Position numbers and translations under genes: made by a program. 64,000 nt of DNA, from contig NZ_KK037166.1 in NCBI RefSeq assembly GCF_000568255.1, positions 10,780,572 through 10,844,571 on the forward strand, in the 5' to 3' direction. The DNA is from Kutzneria sp. 744. Lineage in GTDB: Bacteria > Actinomycetota > Actinomycetes > Mycobacteriales > Pseudonocardiaceae. How positions within the stretch are numbered: position 1 is the stretch's first letter; the number at the start of each line of letters is the position of its first letter. The notes under the pieces were generated by a model, which did no database searches, had not been told where the DNA came from, and worked only from the letters and a program-made list of their open reading frames with translations. Below, piece by piece: positions 41,504-50,772 of this stretch.

Positions 41504-43101
41504 TGCGAGTCATGGCGCAGGTCGCGATGGTGATGAACCTGGACAAGTGCATCGGCTGCCACACGTGTTCGGTGACCTGCAAACAGACCTGGACAAACCG
41601 GCCCGGCAGCGAATACATGTGGTTCAACAACGTCGAAACCAAACCGGGAGTCGGCTACCCCCGCCGCTACGAGGACCAGGAGCGATTCAAGGGCGGCTGG
41701 ACACTCAACCGGCGCGGCAAGCTGAAACTCAAGGCCGGCGGCCGGCTGCACAAGCTGCTCACGATCTTCTACAACCCGGAACTGCCGTCGCTGGACGACT
41801 TCTACGAGCCCTGGACCTACGACTACGAGCAGCTCACCACCGCACCGCTGTCCGACGACCTGCCCAGCGCGCACCCGAAATCGCAGCTGACCGGCCGTGA
41901 CATGGCACCCTCGGCCGGGCCGAACTGGGACGACGACCTCGCCGGAGCACCCGAGCACGCGACCGCCGACCCGAACCTGACCGGCCTGTCCGAACAGGTG
42001 CGGATGGAGTTCGAGCAGGCGTTCATGTTCTACCTGCCCCGCATCTGCGAGCACTGCCTCAACCCGTCCTGCGTGGCGTCCTGCCCGTCCGGCGCGATGT
42101 ACAAGCGAGAAGAGGACGGCATCGTCCTGGTCGACCAGGACCGCTGCCGCGGCTGGCGGTTCTGCGTGTCCGGCTGCCCCTACAAGAAGGTGTACTTCAA
42201 CCACCGCACCGGCAAAGCCGAGAAGTGCACCTTCTGTTACCCACGCATCGAAGCCGGCCAGCCCACCATCTGCTCGGAAACCTGCGTCGGCCGCCTGCGT
42301 CACCTCGGCGTGATGCTCTACGACGCCGATGCCGTCCTCGCCGCCGCATCCGTCCCCGACGACACTGACCTCTACGAGGCGCAGCTGTCGGTATTCCTCG
42401 ACCCACACGACCCGGATGTCCAGGCACAGGCCGAACGCGACGGCATCGCCCACGACTGGATACAGGCCGCCCAACGGTCACCGGCCTACGCGCTGATCAA
42501 GCAACACCGGGTGGCGCTGCCACTACACCCGGAATACCGCACGATGCCGATGGTCTGGTACGTCCCGCCGCTGTCCCCGGTCACCGACGCGGTACACGCC
42601 ACCGGCTACCACGACGACGACCCGGACCAGGTGTTCGCCGCGATCGAATCCCTGCGGATCCCGATGGAATACCTGGCCAACCTGTTCACCGCCGGAGACA
42701 CCCGACCGGTGGAGCGGGTACTGCGCACGCTGACCGTGCTGCGCACCCACATGCGCGCCCAGCAACTCGGCGATCCGATCGACGACGAACTACTGTCCTC
42801 GGTGGACATGGCGGCTGACGATGTCGAGGACCTGTACCGGACCCTGGCCATCGCCAAATACGACGAGCGCTACGTCATCCCCAAGGTGCACGCCGAGGAC
42901 ACCGGCAGCCTGCAGGCACAACACTGCTCCGTCGGCTATCCCGACCCGGTCACGGCCCCCAGCACGCACGCCGCGGACACCCTCGCGGCGACCGGCGGCG
43001 GCAGCCAGTTCCGGGACGATGATGGCCGGGTGCGGTTCAACCTGCTGGGCTGGAACGCGACCACGCGCGCACCCAACCTGTTCGGCGAGGGGGGCCGATG
43101 A
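41503..43101 (+). CDS. narH: Respiratory nitrate reductase, beta subunit
   Basis: 532 residues from ATG 41503, which overlaps the narG stop. Four cysteine groups are present: CIGCHTCSVTCKQTW, CEHCLNPSCVASCP, CRGWRFCVSGCPYKK (the Trp marks the 3Fe-4S cluster) and CTFCYPRIEAGQPTICSETC. It relays electrons between NarI hemes and NarG. Length and cluster set are complete. Its stop overlaps narJ by ATGA. Confidence 0.97.
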   Translation: MRVMAQVAMVMNLDKCIGCHTCSVTCKQTWTNRPGSEYMWFNNVETKPGVGYPRRYEDQERFKGGWTLNRRGKLKLKAGGRLHKLLTIFYNPELPSLDDFYEPWTYDYEQLTTAPLSDDLPSAHPKSQLTGRDMAPSAGPNWDDDLAGAPEHATADPNLTGLSEQVRMEFEQAFMFYLPRICEHCLNPSCVASCPSGAMYKREEDGIVLVDQDRCRGWRFCVSGCPYKKVYFNHRTGKAEKCTFCYPRIEAGQPTICSETCVGRLRHLGVMLYDADAVLAAASVPDDTDLYEAQLSVFLDPHDPDVQAQAERDGIAHDWIQAAQRSPAYALIKQHRVALPLHPEYRTMPMVWYVPPLSPVTDAVHATGYHDDDPDQVFAAIESLRIPMEYLANLFTAGDTRPVERVLRTLTVLRTHMRAQQLGDPIDDELLSSVDMAADDVEDLYRTLAIAKYDERYVIPKVHAEDTGSLQAQHCSVGYPDPVTAPSTHAADTLAATGGGSQFRDDDGRVRFNLLGWNATTRAPNLFGEGGR

Positions 43102-43751
43102 CCCGGCTGCGGCGCCGCAGCGCGCCCAATCCGGCGGACACCGCGCTGCTATACAAGATCGCCTCGATCCTGCTGTCTTACCCGGACGAACGAGTACACG
43201 CTCGGCTCGACGACGTGACCGCCGCGCTCCCGACGATCGGGGCTCCCACACCCCGGGCGTCCGTGGCCGGCTTCGTGAACTGGATGGCGGCAATGACGCC
43301 GACCGAGGCCGCTGCGCACTATGTCACGACGTTCGACCACACCCGTCGCCGTAGCCTGTACCTGACCTACTACCGCCACGGCGACACCCGGGCGCGCGGC
43401 ATGGCCCTGCTCGCGCTCAAACACCTCTACCGCAACGCCGGATACCCCGCTCCGGAGTCCGAGCTGCCCGACTTTCTGCCCCTGGTCCTGGAATTCGCCG
43501 CGCTCGCACCCGAACCCGGCCACCGCATCCTGATCCAGTGCCAGGCGGGCCTGGAACTGCTCGCCGATGCCCTACGCGACGCGAACAGCCCCTACGCCGG
43601 ACTGCTCGACATGATCCGCGACCGGCTACCCGAACTCCACCAACGGGACCGGGACAATCTGCGCGCGCTCGCCGCCACCGGGCCACCCAGCGAAGTGGTG
43701 GGGCTGGAGCCGTTCGCGCCACCCGAATACCTCGCGGGAGAGCATCGATGA
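43098..43751 (+). CDS. narJ: Nitrate reductase molybdenum-cofactor assembly chaperone
   Basis: 217 residues, all-helical TorD/NarJ fold. It shows KIASILLSYPDERV near the N-terminus, then YVTTFDHTRRRSLYLTYYRHGDTR and ELPDFLPLVLEFAAL, both classic NarJ signatures. It holds apo-NarG for cofactor loading before membrane attachment. It overlaps narH (ATGA), and its stop overlaps a short repeat-like ORF before narI. Confidence 0.93.
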   Translation: MTRLRRRSAPNPADTALLYKIASILLSYPDERVHARLDDVTAALPTIGAPTPRASVAGFVNWMAAMTPTEAAAHYVTTFDHTRRRSLYLTYYRHGDTRARGMALLALKHLYRNAGYPAPESELPDFLPLVLEFAALAPEPGHRILIQCQAGLELLADALRDANSPYAGLLDMIRDRLPELHQRDRDNLRALAATGPPSEVVGLEPFAPPEYLAGEHR

Positions 43752-43831
43752 GTGAGCGCAGCGAACGAATCATCCAACACAGCGTGCGTGGAGCCTCATC
43801 CGCGCCCGCAGCGAAGCGAGGACGTCGATGA
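43748..43831 (+). repeat. Short repeat-like insert between narJ and narI (27-codon ORF)
   Basis: The frame MSERSERIIQ... runs from the narJ stop to the narI start. The DNA (GAGCGCAGCGAACGAATCAT and GCAGCGAAGCGAGG) is the GAGCGnAGCGA-type intergenic repeat common in actinobacterial genomes, not a conserved peptide. The ORF may allow ribosomes to pass between narJ and narI by coupled ATGA overlaps at both ends. A functional peptide is unlikely. Confidence 0.45.
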
Positions 43832-44571
43832 GTGCGTGGGACCTGTGGTGGTGGGTGATCCTGCCCTACCTCGCCCTGGCCACTTTCGTCGTCGGGCACG
43901 TATGGCGCTGGCGCTACGACCAGTTCGGCTGGACCAGCCGCTCCACCCAACTGCAGGAACGGGTGCTGCTGAAGTGGGGCAGCCCGCTGTTCCACTACGG
44001 AACCTTCGCCGCGATCGCCGGACACGTCATCGGCATCCTCATTCCCGAATCGTTCACCCACGCCCTCGGCATCCCCGAGACCGCGTACCGCTGGTTCTCC
44101 TCGGCCGCCGGCACCGTCGCCGCGCTCGGCGTGATCATCGGTGTGGCCATGCTCGCCTACCGGCGCACCGTCATCCCGAAGGTCCGGGCCACCACCAGCC
44201 CGGTCGACTGGGTCGCGCTCGTCCTACTTGGCATCGTGATCGTGCTCGGCATCATCCCCACCATCGGGGTCAACCTGCTCGGCGGCGGCTACGACTACCG
44301 GGAGAGCGTGGCACTGTGGTTCCGTGGCCTGTTCGCCGGCAACCCCGACGTCGCCGCCATCACCCACGCACCCCTGATCTACCAAATCCACGCCACCGCG
44401 GCCTGGGCCATCCTCGCCGTATGGCCGTTCACCCGCCTGGTGCACGCCTGGAGCTATCCGCTGTGGTACCTGTGGCGCCCGTTCATCGTCTACCGCAGCC
44501 GCGTCCCCGCACCGCCCAGCGAACCCGGCACCAGCGGCCGACGCTGGCGCCGCATCGGAGTTCGGTACTGA
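43828..44571 (+). CDS. narI: Respiratory nitrate reductase, gamma subunit (cytochrome b)
   Basis: 247 residues with five likely membrane helices (WWWVILPYLALATFVVGHVW, FHYGTFAAIAGHVIGILI, AGTVAALGVIIGVAMLAY, DWVALVLLGIVIVLGIIP, IHATAAWAILAVWPFTRL). Heme-ligand histidines are in GHVWRWRYDQFGW, LFHYGTF, GHVIGI and the late IYQIHATAAW...RLVHAWS. It oxidises quinol and passes electrons to NarH. The order narG-H-J-I is standard. Confidence 0.96.
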   Translation: MSAWDLWWWVILPYLALATFVVGHVWRWRYDQFGWTSRSTQLQERVLLKWGSPLFHYGTFAAIAGHVIGILIPESFTHALGIPETAYRWFSSAAGTVAALGVIIGVAMLAYRRTVIPKVRATTSPVDWVALVLLGIVIVLGIIPTIGVNLLGGGYDYRESVALWFRGLFAGNPDVAAITHAPLIYQIHATAAWAILAVWPFTRLVHAWSYPLWYLWRPFIVYRSRVPAPPSEPGTSGRRWRRIGVRY

Positions 44572-44596
44572 CCAACGGACAGCGGCTGGAAGGAGC

Positions 44597-44929
44597 ATGG
44601 GTATGGAGAAGTTCTCGCTGGAGGCCCTGGCCCGGGAACATCTCGAACGGGCCGCCGCCGCATCGTCCGGGCGCAGTGCTGCCACCGTCTACGGCGGCCA
44701 CGAGCACGCACTGCGCCAGACGCTGATCGCGCTAGTCTCCGGCGCCGGCCTGACTGAGCACACCAGTCCCGGCGAAGCAACCCTCGTCGTGCTGCGCGGG
44801 CGAGTTCGGTTGCACGCCAACGAGATCTCGTGGGACGGCCGCACCGGCGACCTGCTCGTCATCCCTCAGGCCCGGCACAGCCTGGACGCGCTGGAGGACA
44901 GCGTCGTCCTGCTGACCGTCGCTACCTAG
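44597..44929 (+). CDS. Cupin-domain protein
   Basis: 110 residues. A single cupin barrel: LIALVSGAGLTEHTSPGEATLVVLRG matches motif 1 loosely, and GDLLVIPQARHSLDALEDSVVLLTV matches motif 2 with the PxxxH pattern. Motif 1 histidines are sparse (EHTSPGEA), so metal binding is possible but not certain. It starts 25 bases after narI with a GGAAGGAG ribosome-binding site, hence probably in the nar transcript. Role unknown. Confidence 0.75.
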   Translation: MGMEKFSLEALAREHLERAAAASSGRSAATVYGGHEHALRQTLIALVSGAGLTEHTSPGEATLVVLRGRVRLHANEISWDGRTGDLLVIPQARHSLDALEDSVVLLTVAT

Positions 44930-44932
44930 CCA

Positions 44933-45187
44933 TCACCGATGCCGCCGCACCACCAACGGGCTGCGGTCGCCGGCCAGCGCCTGGATCGGATCGTCGTCGG
45001 TCAACTCCAAGCCGCTGTCGGCCAACGCGGCGACAATCCTCGCCGCGGCGTTGCGCCGGCCGGCCGCGCTGACGTTCACCACCAACGTGATCGTGGTAAC
45101 GCCGTTACTGCGCTCGATCCGATAGGCGGTGGGCCGGACACGACGCAGCGCGCACGCCACAACCTCGGCCGACACGTCCGCACTCAC
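44933..45187 (-). CDS. Hypothetical small protein
   Basis: 84 residues, alpha/beta: VACALRRVRPTAYRIERSNGVTTITLVVNVSAAGRRNAAARIVAALADSGL (pieces). This looks like a small ferredoxin-like fold. No family was recognised. It is convergent with the cupin gene (three bases between stops) and divergent from the DUF488 gene. Codon use matches neighbours. Confidence 0.5.
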   Translation of the reverse strand: MSADVSAEVVACALRRVRPTAYRIERSNGVTTITLVVNVSAAGRRNAAARIVAALADSGLELTDDDPIQALAGDRSPLVVRRHR

Positions 45188-45237
45188 AGTTTCAGCATGC
45201 GTCTTCCACGGCCGCGTCGGCGTGATATTGGGTGGTT

Positions 45238-45780
45238 ATGCGTGTCCTGACCTTCGGCCACGGCACCGCGGATGCCGAACAGATGACCCGGCTGCTGCGC
45301 GCCGCCGGAGTACGGCGACTAGTCGACGTGCGCACCGCACCGGGCAGCCGGCACAATCCCGACGCCACCCGGGACGCGATGTCGCGATGGCTGCCCGAGG
45401 CCGGCATCGACTACCGGTGGGACAAGCGGCTCGGCGGCTGGCGAAAACCCCGGCCGGACACCCCGGACACCGCCCTGCGCAACCGAGCCTTCAGCGGGTA
45501 CGCCGGACACATGCGCTCACCGGAGTTCCTCGCTGCCATCGACGACCTGCTGACCACCGCGGCCGAGGAACCAACCACGGTGATGTGCGCCGAATCTGTG
45601 TGGTGGCGCTGCCACCGCAAGATGATCGCCGACTTCCTCGTGCTGGTCCGCGAGATCGAGGTATGCCATCTCATGCACGACGGCACGCTGCGCCCGCACC
45701 ACACCAGTCCCGAAGCACGGCCGGCTGCTGAGGGGAACCTGCTCGTCTACGACGCCGGCCAGTCACCTCTGAAGTCGTGA
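45238..45780 (+). CDS. DUF488 family protein
   Basis: 180 residues. Starts MRVLTFGHGTADAEQM and contains RLVDVRTAPGSRHNPDA, RWDKRLGGWRKP, AFSGYAGHM and the conserved CAESVWWRCHRKMIADFL with closely spaced cysteines. Function unknown; conserved Cys and His suggest metal or redox chemistry. It is a different branch from the protein at 21173-21547. It is divergent from the small hypothetical gene upstream. Confidence 0.88.
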   Translation: MRVLTFGHGTADAEQMTRLLRAAGVRRLVDVRTAPGSRHNPDATRDAMSRWLPEAGIDYRWDKRLGGWRKPRPDTPDTALRNRAFSGYAGHMRSPEFLAAIDDLLTTAAEEPTTVMCAESVWWRCHRKMIADFLVLVREIEVCHLMHDGTLRPHHTSPEARPAAEGNLLVYDAGQSPLKS

Positions 45781-45867
45781 GCCCTGACGCCGACCGCGGG
45801 CATGGCCGGGTTTCCTCAGCGTTGCTTGCTCGCCCGCGTGGCACAGAGCTAAGCACCCTCGGATGTG

Positions 45868-46359
45868 TCACATCGCCAGCAGGACGCCGAGGGCGACCAG
45901 AGCAAGGCTGAGGCCGCCGATTCCCGCGCGCAACAGTCCCGCGCCGCGTGCCTCCCGGCGCACCAGCCTGGCCAACAGCAGGTTGTCGGTCTGATTCAGG
46001 GTGTGCCGGCGCAGGCGGGTCATTCGCCGTGCCTGGGCCACGCCGATGGCGGTGGTCGCAGCCAACAGTCCGGCCACCGCGACCGTCGTGACGAGCAGCC
46101 CGTCCCACGGCCGGCCGGACACCAGCACCGCACCGGTGGCGAACCCGATCAGTAAGGCCAGACCGCTGACGATCCCGTGGGCGCGGCCCAGCGCCTGGAA
46201 GAACGCGACTCGTTCCGTCGGCCCCAGGGCGTGCTGGGCCACCCGCGCCACCACGGCGATCGTGATGAAACCTCCGAGCCAGACGGCGGTGGCGAGGATG
46301 AGTACACCAGTGAGTGCGGCATGCGCCGCGGACGTGATCGTGGACACCGCTGGGTGCAT
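45868..46359 (-). CDS. Four-helix membrane protein
   Basis: About 163 residues from ATG 46359; a GTG at 46347 is an alternative better spaced from AAAGGA. Four hydrophobic segments are visible (LTGVLILATAVWLGGFITIAV, VSGLALLIGFATGAVLV, GLLVTTVAVAGLLAATTAIGV and a C-terminal LLRAGIGGLSLALVALGVLLAM, each cut to 20 or fewer where longer). The Leu/Ala pattern with AARRMTRLRRH on a loop resembles CopD/DUF4149-like small membrane proteins. Function unknown. It lies 20 bases after the osmC gene on the same strand. Confidence 0.6.
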   Translation of the reverse strand: MHPAVSTITSAAHAALTGVLILATAVWLGGFITIAVVARVAQHALGPTERVAFFQALGRAHGIVSGLALLIGFATGAVLVSGRPWDGLLVTTVAVAGLLAATTAIGVAQARRMTRLRRHTLNQTDNLLLARLVRREARGAGLLRAGIGGLSLALVALGVLLAM

Positions 46360-46379
46360 CCTTTCGGAGCAGGCTCGGG

Positions 46380-46824
46380 TCAGACCTGCTCGATTTCGGC
46401 GTGGACCGTGACCTTCGCCCCGGCGAACAGGCGGGACACCGGACACAGGGCCGCGGCCTCGTCGACCGCGGACTGGAACCCAGCCGCGTCCACCGTCGGC
46501 ACGCGGCCGCCCACCCGCAGTGCCGAGGACACGATGGTGGAAACACCGTCGACCTCCGCCAAGGTCACGGTAGCGGTGACGGTCAGCCGCTCCGCTCGGG
46601 CCTTGCGCTCACCGAGCCGCAACACCAAGGCCATCGCGAAGCAGGCGGAATGTGCCGCCGCGGCCAACTCCTCCGGACTGCTCATCCCCGCCCGGGTGCT
46701 CGGTGCGGGCCGCCCAGGTCACGGGCAGGGCGTCCCGGGCACCATTGGTGGCGCGGACCGTCCCTCGACTACCGCCGAACGTGCCCTCCCAGGTGGTTTC
46801 CGCGGGACGTTCCGCGATCGCCAT
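46380..46824 (-). pseudogene. osmC: OsmC/Ohr family protein, frameshifted
   Basis: The N-terminal part (from ATG 46824: MAIAERPAETTWEGTFG...AARTEHPG) and the C-terminal part (MSSPEELAAAAHSACFAMAL... to 46380) are in different frames, separated by one extra base in GGGCGGGGATGAGC at about 46687. The joined protein is a complete OsmC: the first catalytic cysteine in HSACFAMAL, the second in AALCPVSRLF. OsmC proteins reduce organic peroxides. Either a base-calling error in a G run or a disabled gene. Confidence 0.85.
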
Positions 46825-47067
46825 GCCAGTCTCCCTCCAACTCCTCCGAGAGTCCCGCGCTCGGTCTCCGGCACGTCCGCGGACACCGCACTATCCCTTC
46901 CATTTCTACAACTATTCTGGTTAATAATGCAGGGGTGCTGGTCAGTCGAGCGCCGTGGTGGTGCTGCCCACGATGCCATCATCGCGGTTGATGACCACCG
47001 TCCTGGCGCGCCGGGTTGGTCGCGGGCCCGCGACTGTGATGACTTGACGCGGCTCACATTTATACTA

Positions 47068-47086
47068 GCATCAATCGTAAATATAA
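47068..47086 (+). promoter_or_regulatory. AT-rich candidate operator upstream of the hemerythrin-DUF2249 gene
   Basis: GCATCAATCGTAAATATAA sits in an AT-rich patch 35 bases before ATG 47122. It matches GTATCCATTGTAAATATTA at 52137-52155, upstream of the NDH-2 gene, at 15 of 19 positions. This is unusual in a 70% GC window. A shared regulator site or a shared promoter element is inferred. Confidence 0.4.
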
Positions 47087-47121
47087 CGAACTCGGGGGTT
47101 CGGTCAGCGAGAGGACTCCTC

Positions 47122-47865
47122 ATGACCACGACATCCGACGTCTACATCAGCGGCACCCGCGACGACCCGGCACTCCGGGCGAGGGCGGCGATCCGGGAGG
47201 ATACCGACCGCCTGCTCCGGGCGTACCAGGCGAAGGCCGCCCTGGTGACCGAACTGGAACTCGACGGCGCGACCCGGCAGGAGGCGCACACCAGGCTGGT
47301 GGACTTCAGCACCGACCAACTGCGCCACCATCTGGCCGTGACCGACCGCGTCCTGTACGCCACCGCGGCAGGCGCGCCCGGAACCCGACTGCTGGTCCGC
47401 GCCCTGCGCCGCCAGCAGCAGGCCGTCAGCCGACACATCGACGACCTCGTCGCGGCGAGCACCACCGCACAGACGACCCGCGCCGCGCGCGCGGTGGGCG
47501 CGGTACTGGCGGTATGCGTGGACATCGAACACACCGTGTTGCTGCCCGCCCTGGCCGAGTTGCCCGGTGCCGACCTACCCAGTCTGGCCGAGGAGCTGCG
47601 CACCCTGCTGCACGGCGGAGAACTGGATGTCCCAGAGGTCCTTGACGTGCGCCCGGTTCCGCACGGACAGCGACACCCGCGGATCTTCGGTCGCTACGCG
47701 CGACTGGTTCCCGGTGAGTCGTTCGTGCTGGTCAACAACCACGACCCGAAACCGTTGCGCCGCGAGTTCACCGCCACCCATCCTGGCGAGTTCACCTGGG
47801 ACTACCTGGAATCCGGCCCGAGCCAGTGGCGGATCCGCATCGGGCGCCCCGCGGTACCGGCGTAG
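47122..47865 (+). CDS. Hemerythrin-like (HHE) protein with C-terminal DUF2249 domain
   Basis: 247 residues. Residues about 20-150 form a four-helix bundle with histidines and acidic residues in hemerythrin-like positions (DQLRHHLAVTD, RHIDDLV, DIEHTVLLPAL). Residues about 170-245 are DUF2249: LDVRPVPHGQRHPRIFGRY, then FVLVNNHDPKPLRREF and a closing WRIRIGR. HHE plus DUF2249 proteins bind a di-iron site and are linked to nitric oxide or oxygen handling. A GAGAGG ribosome-binding site precedes the ATG. A stand-alone DUF2249 gene is at 53214. Confidence 0.82.
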   Translation: MTTTSDVYISGTRDDPALRARAAIREDTDRLLRAYQAKAALVTELELDGATRQEAHTRLVDFSTDQLRHHLAVTDRVLYATAAGAPGTRLLVRALRRQQQAVSRHIDDLVAASTTAQTTRAARAVGAVLAVCVDIEHTVLLPALAELPGADLPSLAEELRTLLHGGELDVPEVLDVRPVPHGQRHPRIFGRYARLVPGESFVLVNNHDPKPLRREFTATHPGEFTWDYLESGPSQWRIRIGRPAVPA

Positions 47866-47992
47866 CGCGCAGGGATTTCGCAAGCCACCCGACACATACT
47901 GAAACCACAGCACACCGGCCACCGCAGGTGGACGTCGAAGAGGTGCCGGCCGCCGACACAGCACGACGGAGAACGGGGAGGTGACGCACCCG

Positions 47993-48394
47993 ATGGATGC
48001 ACGGTCCGCACCACGGGGAGGCCCGATCGAACGACCGCGGCCGTGGACATGGCACGGTCAGCGGCCGGACGCCACTCTCGTCCTGATCCCGCCGGGCCAC
48101 CGCACCGGCAGCCCGGCCGAACCGGATGTCGATGCCTGGATCCTCGTCCTCGCCGGATGTGGCAGCGTCCGCACTCATCTTCGTTCCCGGCGGCTGCGCC
48201 CCGGGATCCTGCTGTGGCTGTCTCATGATGGGGACGCTGTGAGGGCCGACGCCGGCGGCCTGGCCTATCTCGCCGTCAATTCCCGATACCCGAAACGACC
48301 GTGCGACGGTCACCCACCGCGCCCTGCCCGGTCAGCGACGACGTATCCGCCGACACTGCGCCGTGCCGACCTTCCGGGAGGACACGCACTGTGA
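47993..48394 (+). CDS. Hypothetical protein upstream of ctaD, possibly cupin-like
   Basis: 133 residues. The middle ([30 protein letters not shown] and [15 protein letters not shown], in pieces) has the strand-turn pattern of a small cupin, without a histidine cluster. The tail is Pro/Arg-rich. Its TGA overlaps the ctaD GTG start, so the two are coupled. A GTG at 47981 is an alternative start. Function unknown. Confidence 0.5.
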   Translation: MDARSAPRGGPIERPRPWTWHGQRPDATLVLIPPGHRTGSPAEPDVDAWILVLAGCGSVRTHLRSRRLRPGILLWLSHDGDAVRADAGGLAYLAVNSRYPKRPCDGHPPRPARSATTYPPTLRRADLPGGHAL

Positions 48395-50151
48395 CCACGA
48401 CGCAGCGTCCGATCACCATTCACCCCTATCCAGCACGGGAGTCGGTCAAGGGTGCGTACCTGCTGCGGGCGATCCGCACGACCGACCCGAAGATGCTCGG
48501 CATCATGTACCTGAGCACGTCGTTCGGGTTCTTCCTGGTCGGTGGTGTGATGGCGCTGCTGATGCGCACCGAGCTGGCCCGTCCCGGACTGCAGTTCCTG
48601 TCGCAGGAGCAGTACAACCAGCTGTTCACCATGCACGGCACGATCATGCTGCTGCTGTACGCGACGCCCACGGTGTTCGGGTTCGCCAACTACATCCTGC
48701 CGTTGCAGATCGGCTCACCGGATGTGGCCTTCCCCCGCCTCAACGCCCTGTCCTACTGGTTGTTCCTGTTCGGTGGCCTGATCGTGCTGTCGGGGTTCGT
48801 GACCCCGGGAGGTGCGGCGGATTTCGGCTGGTTCGCCTACACCCCGCTGTCGGACATCGTGCACTCGCCGGGGATCGGCGCCGATCTGTGGATCACCGGT
48901 CTGATCCTGGCCGGACTGGGCACGATCCTCGGCGCGGTGAACATGATCACCACCGTGGTGTGCCTGCGCGCGCCCGGGATCACGATGTTCCGGATGCCGA
49001 TCTTCACGTGGAACATCCTGATCACCAGCATCATGATCTTGTCGGCGTTCCCGATCCTGACCGCGGCACTGTTCGGCCTGCTCGCCGACCGTCAACTGGG
49101 CGCGCACGTGTACGACCCTGCCAACGGCGGCGCGATCCTGTGGCAGCACCTGTTCTGGTTCTTCGGCCACCCCGAGGTCTACATCGTGGCGATCCCCTTC
49201 TTCGGCATCGTCACCGAGATCGTTCCCGTGTTCAGCCGCAAACCCATGTTCGCCTACCGAGGCATGGTCTATGCGACGCTGGGTATCGCGGGCCTGTCGA
49301 TGACCGTGTGGGCGCACCACATGTTCGCCACCGGTGCGGTGCTGCTGCCGTTCTTCTCGCTCATGAGCTTCCTGATCGCGGTCCCGACCGGGATCAAGTT
49401 CTTCAACTGGATCGGCACCATGTGGAAGGGGCAACTCACCTTCGAAACCCCGATGCTGTGGTCGATCGGGTTCATGGTCACCTTCCTGTTCGGCGGCCTG
49501 ACCGGGGTGATGCTGGCCTCCCCGGCGATCGACTTCCACGTCACCGACACCTACTTCGTCGTGGCGCATTTCCACTACGTGCTGTTCGGCACCATCGTGT
49601 TCGCCACCTTCGCCGGCATCTACTTCTGGTTCCCGAAGATGACCGGTCGGATGCTCGACGAACCTTTGGGCAAGCTGCACTTCTGGACCACATTCATCGG
49701 CTTCCACATGACGTTCCTGATCCAACACTGGCTCGGTGCCGAAGGTATGCCCCGCCGCTACGCCGACTATCTCAGCACCGACGGCTTCACCACCCTCAAC
49801 ACGGTCTCCACCATCGGCTCCTACATCCTCGGCGCGTCGATGCTGCCCTTCATCTACAACGTGATCAAGTCATACCGCTACGGTGAGGTCGTCGAGGTCG
49901 ACGATCCGTGGGGGTTCGGCAACTCGCTGGAATGGGCCACGACCTGCCCGCCACCGAGGCACAACTTCACCTCGCTGCCCCGCATCCGCTCCGAACGCCC
50001 CGCGTTCGAGTTGCACTATCCGCACATGGTCGGACGCATGCGGGCCGAAGCCCACCTCGGCCGCAGGTACCACTCCCGCTCCGCCGACACGGCCAACGCG
50101 GCGACTGGGCCTTCTGCTACGGATGACTCCGGAACCGGTCCGACGGCCTGA
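48391..50151 (+). CDS. ctaD: Cytochrome c oxidase subunit I
   Basis: 586 residues from a GTG with GGGAG upstream. Twelve-helix heme-copper oxidase core: heme a ligand in [11 protein letters not shown], Cu_B region [14 protein letters not shown] with the His-Tyr pair, AHHMFATG, and the two heme ligands in [11 protein letters not shown]. The D- and K-channel regions appear conserved. It catalyses oxygen reduction with proton pumping. No subunit II, III or cytochrome bc genes are nearby, so this is an orphan second copy that must use partners encoded elsewhere. Confidence 0.95.
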   Translation: MTTTQRPITIHPYPARESVKGAYLLRAIRTTDPKMLGIMYLSTSFGFFLVGGVMALLMRTELARPGLQFLSQEQYNQLFTMHGTIMLLLYATPTVFGFANYILPLQIGSPDVAFPRLNALSYWLFLFGGLIVLSGFVTPGGAADFGWFAYTPLSDIVHSPGIGADLWITGLILAGLGTILGAVNMITTVVCLRAPGITMFRMPIFTWNILITSIMILSAFPILTAALFGLLADRQLGAHVYDPANGGAILWQHLFWFFGHPEVYIVAIPFFGIVTEIVPVFSRKPMFAYRGMVYATLGIAGLSMTVWAHHMFATGAVLLPFFSLMSFLIAVPTGIKFFNWIGTMWKGQLTFETPMLWSIGFMVTFLFGGLTGVMLASPAIDFHVTDTYFVVAHFHYVLFGTIVFATFAGIYFWFPKMTGRMLDEPLGKLHFWTTFIGFHMTFLIQHWLGAEGMPRRYADYLSTDGFTTLNTVSTIGSYILGASMLPFIYNVIKSYRYGEVVEVDDPWGFGNSLEWATTCPPPRHNFTSLPRIRSERPAFELHYPHMVGRMRAEAHLGRRYHSRSADTANAATGPSATDDSGTGPTA

Positions 50152-50189
50152 CACCGCACCCCGGCCCGACTACCGGAAGGATCTGGACA

Positions 50190-50460
50190 TGGCTGTGGAT
50201 GCGTACCCCACGCGACACGTGAGATCGCCGAGCGGCGTCGCCAGCTCGCTCCCGAGATCCGCCGAGCCTTCGACGCGTTCAGCAAACAGGTCTTCGCCGA
50301 GAGCGCTCTGCCGGAGAGGACCAAGCAACTCGTCGCGGTCGCCGTGGCGCACGTGACCCGGTGCTCCTACTGCATTGCCGGACACACCACGCTCGCTCGG
50401 CACACGGGGCGCTCGCTCGGCACACGGGGCCAGTGACGAGGAGATCATGGAAACGATCGG
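50190..50460 (+). pseudogene. AhpD/carboxymuconolactone-decarboxylase-like gene, broken
   Basis: REIAERRRQLAPEIRRAFDAF, KQVFAESALPERTKQLVAVAV and RCSYCIAGHTTLAR are typical of AhpD-like proteins, including the redox CxxC-type SYC. The start is in another frame. After the cysteine motif a 20-bp tandem duplication (CGCTCGCTCGGCACACGGGG twice, about 50392-50431) shifts the frame. The expected GASDEEIMETI appears downstream in a further frame, and the rest is lost. A true remnant with decay, since a duplication is not a simple base-call error. Confidence 0.6.
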
Positions 50461-50746
50461 ATGTGGCCAGCCGGTCGGCCTTCGCCGACCGGACCAGTAC
50501 CACGGCCATCAGCAGCACCACGCAGACCCCGGCGCCGATGACGAGCAGCACGTGTTGGTTGATCGGTCCACCGACCACCGCCATTGCCACCATTGCGAGT
50601 TCGGCGGCGATCAACACCAGAACCCCGCGACGGCCCACGCAGAGCACCATGCGCCGCATCGCCAGCCGTGCGGCGGGCCACCGGTCGTCATGGCGCAGTC
50701 CACCTTCGATGTCGCGCAGGATGCCTCGACCGAGAGCACGATCCAT
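50279..50746 (-). CDS. Small membrane protein, DUF3040-like
   Basis: From ATG 50746: MDRALGRGILRDIEGGLRHDD resembles the DUF3040 start (L-x-x-IE-x-x-L-x-x-D). Two hydrophobic helices follow (GVLVLIAAELAMVAMAVVGG and VLLVIGAGVCVVLLMAVVLV). After VRSAKADRLATS the frame runs antisense through the AhpD remnant and is arginine-rich, so the real C-terminus is probably near 50440 and has been lost. Function unknown. Confidence 0.45.
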   Translation of the reverse strand: MDRALGRGILRDIEGGLRHDDRWPAARLAMRRMVLCVGRRGVLVLIAAELAMVAMAVVGGPINQHVLLVIGAGVCVVLLMAVVLVRSAKADRLATSDRFHDLLVTGPVCRASAPCAERAWCVRQCSRSTGSRAPRRPRRVAWSSPAERSRRRPVC

Positions 50747-50772
50747 CACCTTCAACCCACCGGCCGGTGAGC

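Noticed and set aside
43748..43831. A conserved peptide gene between narJ and narI
   Set aside because: The MSERSERIIQ-type start arises from a common intergenic repeat, not from protein conservation.
47060..47090. A classical FNR/Dnr box (TTGAT-N4-ATCAA) before the hemerythrin gene
   Set aside because: Only one half-like element (ATCAAT) is present, without the second half at the correct spacing.
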